DNA of 64,000 bases from Haloglomus halophilum (GCF_024298885.1 NZ_CP101166.1:434001-498000); one strand, 5' to 3'; numbered from the stretch's first letter, positions 49,039 through 57,385 are shown. The notes: generated by a model not told the origin, from the sequence alone. Numbers and translations are program-made.

Positions 49039-49526
49039 GCGTCGCCGACCTCCTACGTGCCCGCCTGCGTGCGCTCGCCTCGGCCGGGCGCATCGGACAG
49101 TTCGTCTCCGTCGGCGTCGCCGGCGCCTCGCTGGAGACGGTCATTGTCGCCCTGCTCACCGGCGGCTTCGTCGTCGAGGCGGTGCTCGCGGGACAGCCGC
49201 TCGTCGCGAAGGCCGTCGGCGCTGAGGCCTCCATCACGCTGATGTTCCTGCTGAACGACAACTGGACCTTCGCCGACCACGGGGGCGCCGGGCCGGTCGC
49301 GCTCGTCCGCCGCTGGGTGAAGTCGCATCTCGTGCGGTCGGTCGGCCTGGCCGTCGCGTTCGCCACGCTGTTCGTGCTCACGTCCTGGACCGACGTGACC
49401 CTCGTCGTCGCCGGCGGCGACGTCTGGCCGACGCTCGCCAACGCCATCGGTATCGGTGTCGGGCTCACCATCAACTACGTCGCGGAGAGTCTCGTGACGT
49501 GGCGGGTCCACGAGATGGATGCGTGA
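49035..49526 (+). CDS. GtrA-family membrane protein
   Basis: This 163-residue protein begins with GTG inside the stop of the GT2 gene. Four transmembrane helices carry the GtrA features ('QFVSVGVAGASLETVIVALL', 'LMFLLNDNWTFADHGG', 'IGIGVGLTINYVAESLVTWR'). GtrA proteins help flip or present lipid-linked sugars made by a partner GT2 enzyme. The overlap with the GT2 gene supports that pairing. It is followed by the tRNA gene. Confidence 0.88.
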   Translation: MSVADLLRARLRALASAGRIGQFVSVGVAGASLETVIVALLTGGFVVEAVLAGQPLVAKAVGAEASITLMFLLNDNWTFADHGGAGPVALVRRWVKSHLVRSVGLAVAFATLFVLTSWTDVTLVVAGGDVWPTLANAIGIGVGLTINYVAESLVTWRVHEMDA

Positions 49527-49590
49527 GTCCGGTGGCCACTCGTACCGCCGCCCTGTGTGAGTTCCTTTCACTCCGACGGCGATAGCACAA

Positions 49591-49599
49591 CCCTTAACC
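49591..49599 (+). promoter_or_regulatory. TATA box of the tRNA-Met gene
   Basis: 'cccttaacc' is centred about 28 nt upstream of the tRNA 5' end at 49623. Confidence 0.45.
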
Positions 49600-49622
49600 G
49601 GGGTTCCGCGCTACGAGTTGGT

Positions 49623-49697
49623 AGCGGGATGGGATAGCCAGGAGATTCCGCCGGGCTCATAACCCGGAGATCGGTGGTTCAAATCCACTTCCCGCTA
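49623..49697 (+). tRNA. Initiator tRNA-Met (CAU)
   Basis: A full cloverleaf is read from 49623: acceptor 5' strand 'AGCGGGA', D-arm, anticodon loop with CAT ('GGGCTCATAACCC'), T-arm 'GGTGGTTCAAATCCACT' and 3' strand 'TCCCGCT' plus discriminator A. Three consecutive G-C pairs in the anticodon stem and the weak A1-U72 pair are the marks of initiator tRNA in archaea. No CCA is encoded. The 3' end is repeated 1350 bp downstream, past the tnpB gene. Confidence 0.95.
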
Positions 49698-49700
49698 TTC
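49690..49700 (+). repeat. Direct repeat copy 1 (tRNA 3' end)
   Basis: 'TCCCGCTATTC' spans the last eight bases of the tRNA and the first three after it. An identical copy is at 51040-51050. This is the pattern left when an element integrates into the 3' end of a tRNA gene (attL-like). Confidence 0.6.
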
Positions 49701-49815
49701 GAGACTTATCAACTATTTTCACAGATTATCCGGAACTCTCAGTCTCAACTCTCGATATATCTTGTACAACCTCCAACACCTGAATTTTAAAAGTCATTCC
49801 GCAGCATTCCGCCTC

Positions 49816-51003
49816 GTGGCCGCCGAGTACTGCTACCGGACGGCGATTACGCGGCTCCGGGTAGATACATCAGACCGTCGGCTGCTGGAACGGACCATCG
49901 ACGAGTTCCGGGACGGATGTCAACTCGCGGTCGAGCGGGGATTCCCGGGCGTCACCGAGAAACAGCGTCTTCAGTCGCTCGCCTACGATGACGTTCGAGA
50001 CGCCACCGCGCTAAAGAGCCAACACGCGATTCTGGCCACGCACCGGGCAGCCGAGGCTATCGCTGGAGTCCGTGATAGCTGGGACGAGGGGCAGAGCGCC
50101 TCGAAACCCGAGTTCACGAGCCCCACTATCCCCTACGACGACCGGACGATGACGCTGTTCGATGACGGAACGGTGTCACTCACGACCGTCGAGAGTCGCG
50201 TCCGGCCGGAACTCGCACTCCCTGAGGACGAAGACGGCTACCAGTACCAGTATCTGGAGGATGACCGTTGGTCCGTGACCGAGAGTTCGCTCACCATCCG
50301 TGATGGGGAGTTCTACCTGCATCTCGGATTCCGGCGGCCCACTGAAGCCACGACTGCCGAGGACGGAACGGTTCTCGGGGTCGACTTCGGAATCGAGAAC
50401 ATCGCGGTCACCAGCACGGCGCGGTTCTTCAGCGGCCGGGAGCTAGCCCATGAACAGCGGCAGTTCGAGCAACGCCGGGCCTCGTTGCAGCAGACGGGAA
50501 CACGGAGCGCACATCGGACGCTGCAACAGGTGGCGGGCCGTGAGGTGCGGCGACATCGACAGCGGCTCCACGAGATCGCGAACGGAATCGTGGAGGAAGC
50601 CCTCTCGCACGATTGCTCGGTCATCGCTGTCGAGGAGTTGACCGGCATCCACGACGAGCTGCCCGAGGCGACCTGGTTCCACCGCTGGGCCTTCCGGCGG
50701 CTTCGGGAATATCTCCGCTACAAGGCCGAAGCCTCAGACATCGAGGTCGTCTCCGTCGAACCTCGGAATACGTCGAAGGCCTGTTCGGACTGTGGCCACG
50801 TTGCCGACAGCAACCGGCCGAGTAGGGACCACTTCAGGTGTGTCGCCTGCGGGTCGGAGGCGAATGCCGACTACAACGCGGCGAAGAACATCGCGCTCAG
50901 GCACGTCCGTCGTGGCCCTCAGTCGTCACGGCGGACGGGCACCCGCCAGTGTGCCCTGAAGTCCGGGATTGTCACCGCGAACGGGACGTTCGTTCCCAGG
51001 TGA
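49816..51003 (+). CDS. tnpB: TnpB, IS605/IS1341-type RNA-guided nuclease
   Basis: This is 395 residues from GTG, chosen because the conserved N-terminus 'YCYRTAITRLRVDTSDRRLL' begins just after it. The RuvC fold is present: Asp190 in 'LGVDFGIENIAVTST', Glu273 in 'VIAVEELTGI' and Asp352 in 'NADYNAAKNIAL'. A zinc finger is inserted ('KACSDCGHVA' and 'FRCVACGSEAN', Cys323/326/342/345). TnpB proteins are programmed by a right-end RNA (ωRNA) and cut DNA; no tnpA accompanies it. The gene looks intact and is less GC-rich than its neighbours. It lies between two copies of the tRNA 3' end. Confidence 0.92.
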   Translation: MAAEYCYRTAITRLRVDTSDRRLLERTIDEFRDGCQLAVERGFPGVTEKQRLQSLAYDDVRDATALKSQHAILATHRAAEAIAGVRDSWDEGQSASKPEFTSPTIPYDDRTMTLFDDGTVSLTTVESRVRPELALPEDEDGYQYQYLEDDRWSVTESSLTIRDGEFYLHLGFRRPTEATTAEDGTVLGVDFGIENIAVTSTARFFSGRELAHEQRQFEQRRASLQQTGTRSAHRTLQQVAGREVRRHRQRLHEIANGIVEEALSHDCSVIAVEELTGIHDELPEATWFHRWAFRRLREYLRYKAEASDIEVVSVEPRNTSKACSDCGHVADSNRPSRDHFRCVACGSEANADYNAAKNIALRHVRRGPQSSRRTGTRQCALKSGIVTANGTFVPR

Positions 51004-51039
51004 CGTCCACGGACAAGTAACGAGCAACTGGTATCTTCC

Positions 51040-51050
51040 TCCCGCTATTC
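51040..51050 (+). repeat. Direct repeat copy 2 (attR-like)
   Basis: 'TCCCGCTATTC' is identical to 49690-49700. The bases before it ('cttcc') partly resemble a tRNA T-arm/acceptor end, as expected if this is the displaced 3' end. Confidence 0.6.
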
Positions 51051-51569
51051 ACCCCCGGTGTAGCGCCTCCTCGTCAGAGGGCACTCCTCTGGGCCCCTGC
51101 TCCGAGCAGGATGACGCCGAGTACGTTCTACCAGTCCAACTTTACCGAACAGGCTCGTGTGACGGGCTCTCGCGGGAGAAACACGTCGAAGTCTCCGCAG
51201 TGAGGGGTCTGAGACTGGCCTACAGAAGCGCCAAATCCGCAGATGTACGTGTCCTCATCGCCTGTGTGGTGTGATTCTATCAGATCAGCCCGAATCTGAG
51301 TGATGCTGCACGAGCGAACCGGACGAATATCACAGTCTTGCTCGCTATCTCGCTGGATATCAGGCATGCGACCAGTCGATTGGGAAAGTTCCGATTCTCG
51401 ATATCGCCCGAACACGGCGCTCTCGCTGGATAGATTCCTCAGTACGACGGTCTCTCTGGGGGAACCCGTACGCATCCCGTATTCCCGGATAATCGCGGGT
51501 CAGAACATCTCTGACTGGCGAATAGGTGTTCGTACCCTTGCACTGGCTCGAACGTCGATTCCCGAATCC

Positions 51570-51609
51570 GGCGATTCGCCCGGCGAACAGTGGCGATTTG
51601 CCGGCGAAC
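51570..51609. repeat. Tandem near-copies of a 19-bp unit
   Basis: 'ggcgattcgcccggcgaac' (51570-51588) and 'ggcgatttgccggcgaac' (51592-51609) differ by one base and one deletion and are 3 nt apart. Function unknown. Confidence 0.6.
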
Positions 51610-51969
51610 GCAGCCTGCAAATCGGCTGCGATAGTCGATTACCGAGTGTGGCCCAATCTTCCGCGAACTCGAGCGAGCGCTGCGCTGTCCCGGCGCTGTA
51701 GCGATTCGCGCGTGAGCGGTTGTAGCCGACTGGCAGGTCAGTCGAGGCACCATGTCCACCACATTCCGACACAGCGTCTATGCTGCGGGGGACGCCGCAG
51801 GTGTACCGGGATATTCGAGTTCGGATCGACCGAATACAGCCCCGTGAGATGTGATTCGCCGGCGCTTCGGACAATAGCCTGCCGGACCCCCCGTTCGACT
51901 GCTCGATAGAATCTGGTTGCGGTCTGCGCGCCCGGAATCCAACACTCGGGCTCGTTCTTGCTGTGTGGC

Positions 51970-52536
51970 TCAGCCGTCGCCGTTCTCGTCGACGATGACG
52001 ACCTCGCCGTCCACGACATCGACGTTGATGAGCGTCTTGGCGTCGTGCTCGGTCTCCTCGAGCTTGTTCTCGCCGCCGACCTTCTTGATGACCGCGACCA
52101 CGTCGGCGATCTCGGCGCCGACCTCGTCGAGTGCGCCGGTGATGGCCGTGAGGGTGCCGCCGGTCGAGAGCACGTCGTCCAGCACGAGCACGCGGTCGCC
52201 CGGCTCCACGTCGTTGATGTACATCTCCGACTCGGAGTAGCCGGTGACCTGCGAGAGCGCCACCTCGCCCTCCAGCCCGTACTGGCGCTTGCGGACGACG
52301 ACCAGCGGGATGTCGGTCATCAGGGAGACGGCCGTGGAGATGTGGATGCCCATCGCGGCGGGCGTGACGATCTTGTCCACATCGAGGTCGGCCTTCCGGA
52401 TGATGCTGATGACGATCTCCCGGAGGAGTTCCGGACGGAGCATCGGGACCCCGTCGCTGATGGGATGGACGAAGTAGTGGTAGCCATCCTTCTCGATTAT
52501 CGGCGCATCCAGCAGGGACTGACGAAGCCGGTCCAT
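51970..52536 (-). CDS. Purine phosphoribosyltransferase (hypoxanthine/adenine type)
   Basis: This 188-residue type I PRTase carries the PRPP loop '[20 protein letters not shown]' (about 113-132), the catalytic/base region '[20 protein letters not shown]' and a flexible loop ('[20 protein letters not shown]'). The haloarchaeal proteins of this type are annotated HGPRTase-like (hpt) or apt; they salvage purine bases to nucleotides. The start '[20 protein letters not shown]' is family-like. It lies at the end of the tRNA/tnpB island, and its 3' neighbour is the gene-poor stretch. Confidence 0.85.
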   Translation of the reverse strand: MDRLRQSLLDAPIIEKDGYHYFVHPISDGVPMLRPELLREIVISIIRKADLDVDKIVTPAAMGIHISTAVSLMTDIPLVVVRKRQYGLEGEVALSQVTGYSESEMYINDVEPGDRVLVLDDVLSTGGTLTAITGALDEVGAEIADVVAVIKKVGGENKLEETEHDAKTLINVDVVDGEVVIVDENGDG

Positions 52537-52594
52537 GTCGCGGGTTGCGCGGCGGATGGTGAAAACTTGACGAAGCGGCCCGACGGTTCAACAC

Positions 52595-53101
52595 TCAGGC
52601 GTCCGGCCCGCGCCAGGCCCCGACGATGACGGTCTTGCCCTGCGGGTTGGGCTCCTCCCAGCGGATGCGGAGTTCGGTATCGTCACCGACCTCGGACGGT
52701 TCGAGCGCGATGGTGTCACCCGCGATGAATCGCCCGTCGGGCCCACCCCCGCCGCCCCCCGTTGCGACGGCATCCAGGGGCTTCTCGTGGACGGCGCTAC
52801 AGCTCGCCCCGTCCTTGCAGACGAGGTGGACGTGCTCACCTTCGAACCCGTTGCCGTCCTCGATACCGCCGCTCTCGGACTCGATGACGAGTTGCAGCTC
52901 CCGGTCGCTGTCACTGTCCACGTCCTCGTAGTTGTAGCCGAACGCGACGTTCGGTGCGGTGCCGCTCTCCTGCTGGAACGTCGTGAACGCGAACGCCGCG
53001 ACGGACGTGCCGAGGATGAACGCGATGAGGACGATCAGGATGACCCCCGTCGACTCGCTCTGCCCGCGGTCGGGGCGGGCAAGCCGGTCGTGTTCCCCCA
53101 T
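52595..53101 (-). CDS. Archaeal type IV pilin-like protein
   Basis: This 168-residue protein has a short basic leader ending 'RPDRG' followed by the pilin hydrophobic helix 'QSESTGVILIVLIAFILGTS' (about 14-33). This is the class III signal peptide pattern of archaeal pilins and archaellins (cleavage after Gly by the prepilin peptidase). The mature part is β-rich and acidic, with one disulfide candidate ('LVCKDGASCSAV') and a poly-Gly loop ('ATGGGGGGPDG'). It probably forms part of an adhesive pilus. The ATG giving 'MGEHDRLARPD' is the best start. Confidence 0.85.
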   Translation of the reverse strand: MGEHDRLARPDRGQSESTGVILIVLIAFILGTSVAAFAFTTFQQESGTAPNVAFGYNYEDVDSDSDRELQLVIESESGGIEDGNGFEGEHVHLVCKDGASCSAVHEKPLDAVATGGGGGGPDGRFIAGDTIALEPSEVGDDTELRIRWEEPNPQGKTVIVGAWRGPDA

Positions 53102-53183
53102 ATCGACCCACTGCGAGCCGACCATATATTTAATCGGGTGTTGTCAGAGGATTAACGGAAGCTTTCGGGCCGTCGCCCCGGCC

Positions 53184-53678
53184 TCAGGCGGTGACCCGGA
53201 CGGTCACGTTCGACGCGTGGATACGTCGAGTCCCGCGGTCGCTCCGGACGACGAGCGTGAGGTCGGCGGCGTAGCTGTCGTTCTCGATACGCTCGACCGC
53301 GAGCGTGGAGGGTTCGAGTGCGGCTCGGAAGGAGCCCTCCTGGGCCGTGCTCAGGACGTGGGCGGTACCGCGGGTGTGGCCGACGCCGTCGATGCGGAGC
53401 TTGTAGGTCAGTACCGGCCGCCCGGAGACGTTCGCCACGTCGACGGTCGCGTCGGGGACGACCAGCCGGTACCGGTCGGTTCCGTTCTCCGTGTAGCGGT
53501 CGAGCCGGGCGGTCGCCGGGGCGTCGAGAACCGTGGCGTCCATACCGCCCGTCGCGTACGCCGCTCGCTCGTCGCTCGACGCCAGTGACCGGATATCGGC
53601 GCCGTACGGGCCCGCGGCGAGTGCGATGCCGAAGCAGGCCGCGAGAAGGAGTGCGCCGGCGACGTGGGTCCGGTCCAT
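53184..53678 (-). CDS. Secreted/anchored protein of unknown function
   Basis: This 164-residue protein starts 'MDRTHVAGALLLAACFGIAL'. It has an N-terminal hydrophobic segment (about 6-24), so it is membrane-anchored or exported, and a β-rich acidic remainder ('ATVDVANVSGRPVLTYKLRI', 'ADLTLVVRSDRGTRRIHASN'). No catalytic motif or cysteine pair is visible. The upstream in-frame extension is basic and rejected. It lies near the pilin gene on the same strand and is divergent from the Mrp operon, whose regulation it might share. Confidence 0.65.
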   Translation of the reverse strand: MDRTHVAGALLLAACFGIALAAGPYGADIRSLASSDERAAYATGGMDATVLDAPATARLDRYTENGTDRYRLVVPDATVDVANVSGRPVLTYKLRIDGVGHTRGTAHVLSTAQEGSFRAALEPSTLAVERIENDSYAADLTLVVRSDRGTRRIHASNVTVRVTA

Positions 53679-53787
53679 CCAGACGGGACGACGACCGGGG
53701 CGGGCATACGTGTTCGGGGCACCGGTTCGCCGCCAGCACGACGGCGAACCGTGTTCGTGGCGACCGGCTGGAGCCCAATCGACAACC

Positions 53788-53794
53788 CTTATTG
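53788..53794 (+). promoter_or_regulatory. TATA box of the Mrp operon
   Basis: 'cttattg' is centred about 28 nt upstream of the GTG of mnhA at 53819. Confidence 0.5.
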
Positions 53795-53818
53795 CCCGCC
53801 CGCGCCCGACTCGCAACC

Positions 53819-56359
53819 GTGCAACCGGACGCCGGCGTCCTCGTGGCCGCGCTCGCCCTGCCGTTCGTCGCGGCGCCGCTGGTCCCCGTGCTGTTCCGCG
53901 TGCTGGGCCAGCGCGTCGCCTTCTTCGCGGCCACGGTCGCGGCGGGCAGTTTCGGCCTGCTCGCGACCCAGTACGGCGCCCACGGCGCGGTCCAGCTCCC
54001 CTGGATCCCCTCGCTCGGCGTCACCCTCACGCTGTACGTCGACGGCCTCGCGCTGCTCATCGGTTTCCTGGCCAGCGGCGTCGGCGTCCTCGTCTTCACC
54101 TACTCGTATGGCTACATGGCCCACGAGCACGGCCACGTCAAGTACTACGCCACGCTGCTCGCGTTCATGGGGTCGATGCTCGGCGTCGCCTTCGCCGCCG
54201 ACCTGCTGGCCCTGTTCGTCTTCTGGGAGCTCACGTCGGTCACCTCCTTCCTCCTCATCGGCCACCACCAGCGCGAGGCCGACTCGCAGTACGCCGCCCG
54301 CAAGTCGATGCTCATCACGGTCGCGGGCGGCCTGTTCATGCTCGCGGGTTTTCTCGTCCTCGCGTTCGCCTCGGGTGATACCGCTGCGGGCCGGACCTTC
54401 GTCCTCATCGGGACCTCGGACTCGCTCATCGCCAACGGCGAGGCCGTCCGCGAGGCCCTGCGCGCCGCGGGCCTGTTCGTGCCCGCGCTCGCGCTCGTCG
54501 CGGTGGGCGCGGTCACCAAATCCGCACAGGCGCCCTTCCACGTCTGGCTCCCGAACGCGATGGAGGCGCCCACGCCCGTCTCGGCGTTCCTCCACAGCGC
54601 GACGATGGTCAAGGCGGGTGTCTACCTCGTCGGGCGCTTCCGGCCGCTGTTCGTCCCCGACCTGCCCGCGGTTCCGGAGTGGACGCTCCTGCTCGCGACG
54701 CTCGGGCTCGTCTCGATGACCATCACGGCTATCCTCGCCGTGGGGGCGACCGACATCAAGGAACTGCTCGCGTACTCCACCGCCTCCCATCTCGGCCTCA
54801 TCATCGCGGGCTACGGGCTGGCAGGCGCCGAGGCGCTCGAACTCGGGGCCGAGACGGGCGCGTTCCACATCTTCAACCACGCCGTCTTCAAGGCGACCCT
54901 GTTCCTCGTCGCGGGAATCGTCGCCCACGAGGCCCACACGCGGAAGATATCCGAACTGGGCGGGCTCCGAAAGGACCTCCCCATCGTGGCGGGCATCACG
55001 GGTATCGCCGCGCTGGGGATGGCCGGCGTCCCGCCGTTCAACGGCTTCTGGTCGAAGGAACTGCTCTTCGAGACGACCTACTACGTCGCGACGGCCAACG
55101 GCGGCTGGTTCTGGCTCTACCCCGCCATCGCCGTCTTCGGGAGCGTGTTCACGTTCCTCTACTCCCTGAAGTTCCTCTCGCTGTTCTTCGGCGACCGGCC
55201 CGAGGCCCTCGCGGATGTCGACGTCCACCGGCCGCCGCTCTCGATGCTCGCGCCGCCCGCGCTCCTTGCGGGCATCGCTATCGTCGCCGGCGTCGTCCCG
55301 CAGGTCGCCATCGACGCCATCGTCCAGTCGGCGTTCGAGGCGAGCGTCCCGGTCGGCGTCGAGGCCCACTCGCTGAAGCTGTCGATTCCGAAGCTGTTCA
55401 GCTTCACGCCGTACCTCGGGATGAGCCTCCTGACAATCGCCCTGGGCGCGGTCGCGTACCCGTTCTACGACCGCCTCCACGCGGGCGTCCGCCGCGCCCG
55501 CGCCGTGCCCTACACGAGCCCGAACCGGTACTACGACTCGCTCACCGAGGGTGCGAACGGCGTCTCCCGCCGGGTCGCCATCGCCGTCCACGGCGGTGCG
55601 TTCCGGACGTACGCTGCCCCGCTGCTCCTCGCGACCGCGACCATCACGCTCGCCGGATACGCCGCGGCGGGCACTATCTCCGTCGAGGGCGTCGGCGCAC
55701 TGCCGTCGGCACCGCTCGCGCTCGTCCTCGGCGTCGCCGTCGTCGGCGCGCTGGCCGTCGCCCGCGCGCCCTCGCACATCGCGGGCGTGCTCACGCTCTC
55801 CATCCTCGGGTTCATGGTCGCCATCGTCTACATCCTCGCGAACGCGCCCGACCTCGCGCTGACCCAGCTCGTCATCGAGACGCTCGTGCTGGTCATCTTC
55901 CTGCTCGTCCTCGACAAGCTCCCGGCGTACTACGGGGAGATACGCAGCCGCGCCCGGACGGTCGCGGACGCCGCGCTCGCGTCACTCGTCGGCTTCACGG
56001 TCTTCGCGACGGTCATCATCGCGACGAGCGCACAGCCCGACGGCCCCATCTTCGAGTACTTCCTCGCCCGCGCAGGCGTGCCCGCCGAGCACGGCCCCGT
56101 CTTCGCCGACTACGGCGGCGGGAGCAACGTCGTCAACGTCATCCTCGTCGACTTCCGGGCGTTCGACACGCTCGGTGAGATATCCGTCGTGGCGATGGCC
56201 GCGCTCTCGGTGCTGACGCTCATCGGGATGCGTGCCCAGACGGACGCGGGTGTCGAGAATCCCGAGGTGACCGAGGGGGAGGAGGGCGCTGCCGTTGCGG
56301 ACGGCGGCACCCCTGACGGGTCGTCGGCCGGGGACCGGAACGGAGGTGACGCCCGATGA
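53819..56359 (+). CDS. mnhA: Na+/H+ antiporter subunit A (MrpA/MnhA), with MBH-E-like C-terminus
   Basis: This 846-residue multi-pass protein is the largest Mrp subunit, homologous to NuoL of complex I. The central proton-channel motifs are visible: 'LFVFWELTSVTSFLLIGHHQ' (glutamate in TM5) and 'AVTKSAQAPFHVWLPNAMEA' with 'PTPVSAFLHSATMVKAGVYL' (lysine and histidine in TM7-8). The lateral helix and the C-terminal DUF4040/MrpB-N section ('LTQLVIETLVLVIFLLVLDK') follow. It starts at GTG, 28 nt from a TATA box. Its stop overlaps the ATG of mnhB (ATGA). With B-G it forms a Na+(/K+)/H+ antiporter that exports sodium using the proton gradient. Confidence 0.93.
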   Translation: MQPDAGVLVAALALPFVAAPLVPVLFRVLGQRVAFFAATVAAGSFGLLATQYGAHGAVQLPWIPSLGVTLTLYVDGLALLIGFLASGVGVLVFTYSYGYMAHEHGHVKYYATLLAFMGSMLGVAFAADLLALFVFWELTSVTSFLLIGHHQREADSQYAARKSMLITVAGGLFMLAGFLVLAFASGDTAAGRTFVLIGTSDSLIANGEAVREALRAAGLFVPALALVAVGAVTKSAQAPFHVWLPNAMEAPTPVSAFLHSATMVKAGVYLVGRFRPLFVPDLPAVPEWTLLLATLGLVSMTITAILAVGATDIKELLAYSTASHLGLIIAGYGLAGAEALELGAETGAFHIFNHAVFKATLFLVAGIVAHEAHTRKISELGGLRKDLPIVAGITGIAALGMAGVPPFNGFWSKELLFETTYYVATANGGWFWLYPAIAVFGSVFTFLYSLKFLSLFFGDRPEALADVDVHRPPLSMLAPPALLAGIAIVAGVVPQVAIDAIVQSAFEASVPVGVEAHSLKLSIPKLFSFTPYLGMSLLTIALGAVAYPFYDRLHAGVRRARAVPYTSPNRYYDSLTEGANGVSRRVAIAVHGGAFRTYAAPLLLATATITLAGYAAAGTISVEGVGALPSAPLALVLGVAVVGALAVARAPSHIAGVLTLSILGFMVAIVYILANAPDLALTQLVIETLVLVIFLLVLDKLPAYYGEIRSRARTVADAALASLVGFTVFATVIIATSAQPDGPIFEYFLARAGVPAEHGPVFADYGGGSNVVNVILVDFRAFDTLGEISVVAMAALSVLTLIGMRAQTDAGVENPEVTEGEEGAAVADGGTPDGSSAGDRNGGDAR

Positions 56360-56826
56360 GCCAGGAGCGCGAGCCGACCGTCATCGCGAAGACGGTCACC
56401 AGGACGGTCGTCCCCATCATCGCCGTCACCGCTGTCGCCCTCCTCATCCAGGGTCACAACCTGCCGGGCGGCGGGTTCATCGCGGGCGTCCTGACGGCGA
56501 CGGCGTTCGTCCTGATGTACGTCATCTACGGCATCGAGACGGTCCGGCGCGACCTCGTCACGCGCTCGGAGGGGTACGGACTCCTCTCGGGGCCGACGGA
56601 GTCGTACGAGCGGACGTTCGCCGTCGGCCTCGCGCTGGCGGTCGCCTCGGGGGTCGCCGCGATGTTCTTCGAGGTGCCGTTCCTGACGCAGGCGGTCGTC
56701 TTCCTCGAGGGCGTCCCTCTGTACGGCACGCTGGAGTACGCCTCCGCGCTGGCGTTCGACCTCGGCGTCTACTTCGTCGTCGTCGGGTCGCTCCTGACGA
56801 TCCTCGCGGTGGTGGGCAAGGAATGA
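56356..56826 (+). CDS. mnhB: Antiporter subunit B
   Basis: This 156-residue protein with four transmembrane helices has the MrpB mark 'HNLPGGGFIAGVLTATAFVL' (about 34-53). MrpB is the partner of the MrpA C-terminal region. The ATG lies inside the mnhA stop. The gene ends TGA at 56824-56826, whose last base starts an unusual 37-codon ORF instead of mnhC. Confidence 0.93.
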   Translation: MSQEREPTVIAKTVTRTVVPIIAVTAVALLIQGHNLPGGGFIAGVLTATAFVLMYVIYGIETVRRDLVTRSEGYGLLSGPTESYERTFAVGLALAVASGVAAMFFEVPFLTQAVVFLEGVPLYGTLEYASALAFDLGVYFVVVGSLLTILAVVGKE

Positions 56827-56939
56827 TGAATCTCGAAACCTACACCGTTACGACCGAGCTTCGGCGCCATCTGAAATATCGTCGGGATATTCTGAAAATA
56901 TCTGACATCCGCGGCGAATCGACGGGGGTGACGGCCTGA
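56826..56939 (+). CDS. 37-codon ORF between mnhB and mnhC
   Basis: This small ORF begins in the last base of the mnhB stop (TGATG) and ends in a TGA whose last base starts mnhC (TGATG). It is therefore translationally coupled on both sides. It encodes a basic peptide beginning 'MNLETYTVTTELRR' and ending 'ISDIRGESTGVTA'. Its DNA is much more AT-rich than the rest of the operon ('gatattctgaaaatatc') and contains a small hairpin (56886-56902, arms GATATT/AATATC). It has no transmembrane helix and no resemblance to any Mrp subunit I know. It could be a regulatory leader peptide, a small subunit, or a recently inserted piece. Confidence 0.6.
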   Translation: MNLETYTVTTELRRHLKYRRDILKISDIRGESTGVTA

Positions 56940-57385
56940 TGGCGGAGGTCGTCCTCGCGCTCGCGCTGGGCCTGCTGTTCGCGCTCGGGACGTTCCTCGT
57001 CCTCCGGCGGGACGTGGTCCGGGTCGTCTGGGGCGTGACCATCATCTCGCAGGCGGCGAACCTCTACCTCGTCACGATGGGCTTCGGTCTCACGGGCGCC
57101 GAGGGTGCCGACGCGCCGATTCTGACGGGCGGGGCCGAGGCACCGTTCGCCGACCCGCTGGTGCAGGCCCTGGTCCTGACGGCCATCGTCATCGGCTTCG
57201 GGACGACCGCGTTCGCGCTCGTGCTCACCTTCCGCGTCTACGAGGAGAACGGCACCATCGACCTCGAGGAACTCGCCTCGAACCCCTTCGAGGGGCCGCA
57301 GGCGGCTGCCGCCGAGGCACGGGCGGACGGCGGGCGGCCCGAATCGGATCGCGGGGACGACCCCGCCGACGGGGGTGACCACTGA
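56939..57385 (+). CDS. mnhC: Antiporter subunit C
   Basis: This 148-residue NuoK-like subunit has three transmembrane helices ('VVLALALGLLFALGTFLVLR', 'RVVWGVTIISQAANLYLVTM', 'VLTAIVIGFGTTAFALVLTF'). The conserved 'ALVLTAIVIGFGTTAF' is family-like. A 30-residue acidic C-terminal tail is added ('RADGGRPESDRGDDPADGGD'). It starts in the last base of the 37-codon ORF and ends in ATG overlap with mnhD. Confidence 0.93.
   Translation: MAEVVLALALGLLFALGTFLVLRRDVVRVVWGVTIISQAANLYLVTMGFGLTGAEGADAPILTGGAEAPFADPLVQALVLTAIVIGFGTTAFALVLTFRVYEENGTIDLEELASNPFEGPQAAAAEARADGGRPESDRGDDPADGGDH

Larger units (their letters stand above)
51004..51969. other. Gene-poor AT-richer region after tnpB
   Basis: These 966 bp are visibly less GC-rich than flanking DNA, and I find no convincing gene in any frame. 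They hold the second tRNA-end repeat (51040-51050), a 6-bp hairpin 'CCTGCT-ccg-AGCAGG' (51096-51110), two near-copies of 'ggcgattcgcccggcgaac' (51570-51588 and 51592-51609) and a hairpin 'GCAGCC..GGCTGC' (51611-51630). The first bases may encode the 3' part of a guide RNA for TnpB. It looks like decayed mobile-element DNA. Confidence 0.5.

Noticed and set aside
49698..51050. Classic insertion sequence with terminal inverted repeats around tnpB
   Set aside because: I found no inverted terminal repeats and no tnpA; only the direct repeat tied to the tRNA end is supported.
51500..51909. Overlapping frames of about 90-130 codons in the AT-richer region
   Set aside because: They are Arg/Ser/Pro-rich on both strands, with no start context and no recognisable domain; treated as non-coding.
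53789..55777. 662-codon frame on the - strand opposite mnhA
   Set aside because: Shadow of mnhA; its protein is an Arg/Glu/Asp-rich low-complexity sequence with no recognisable domain.
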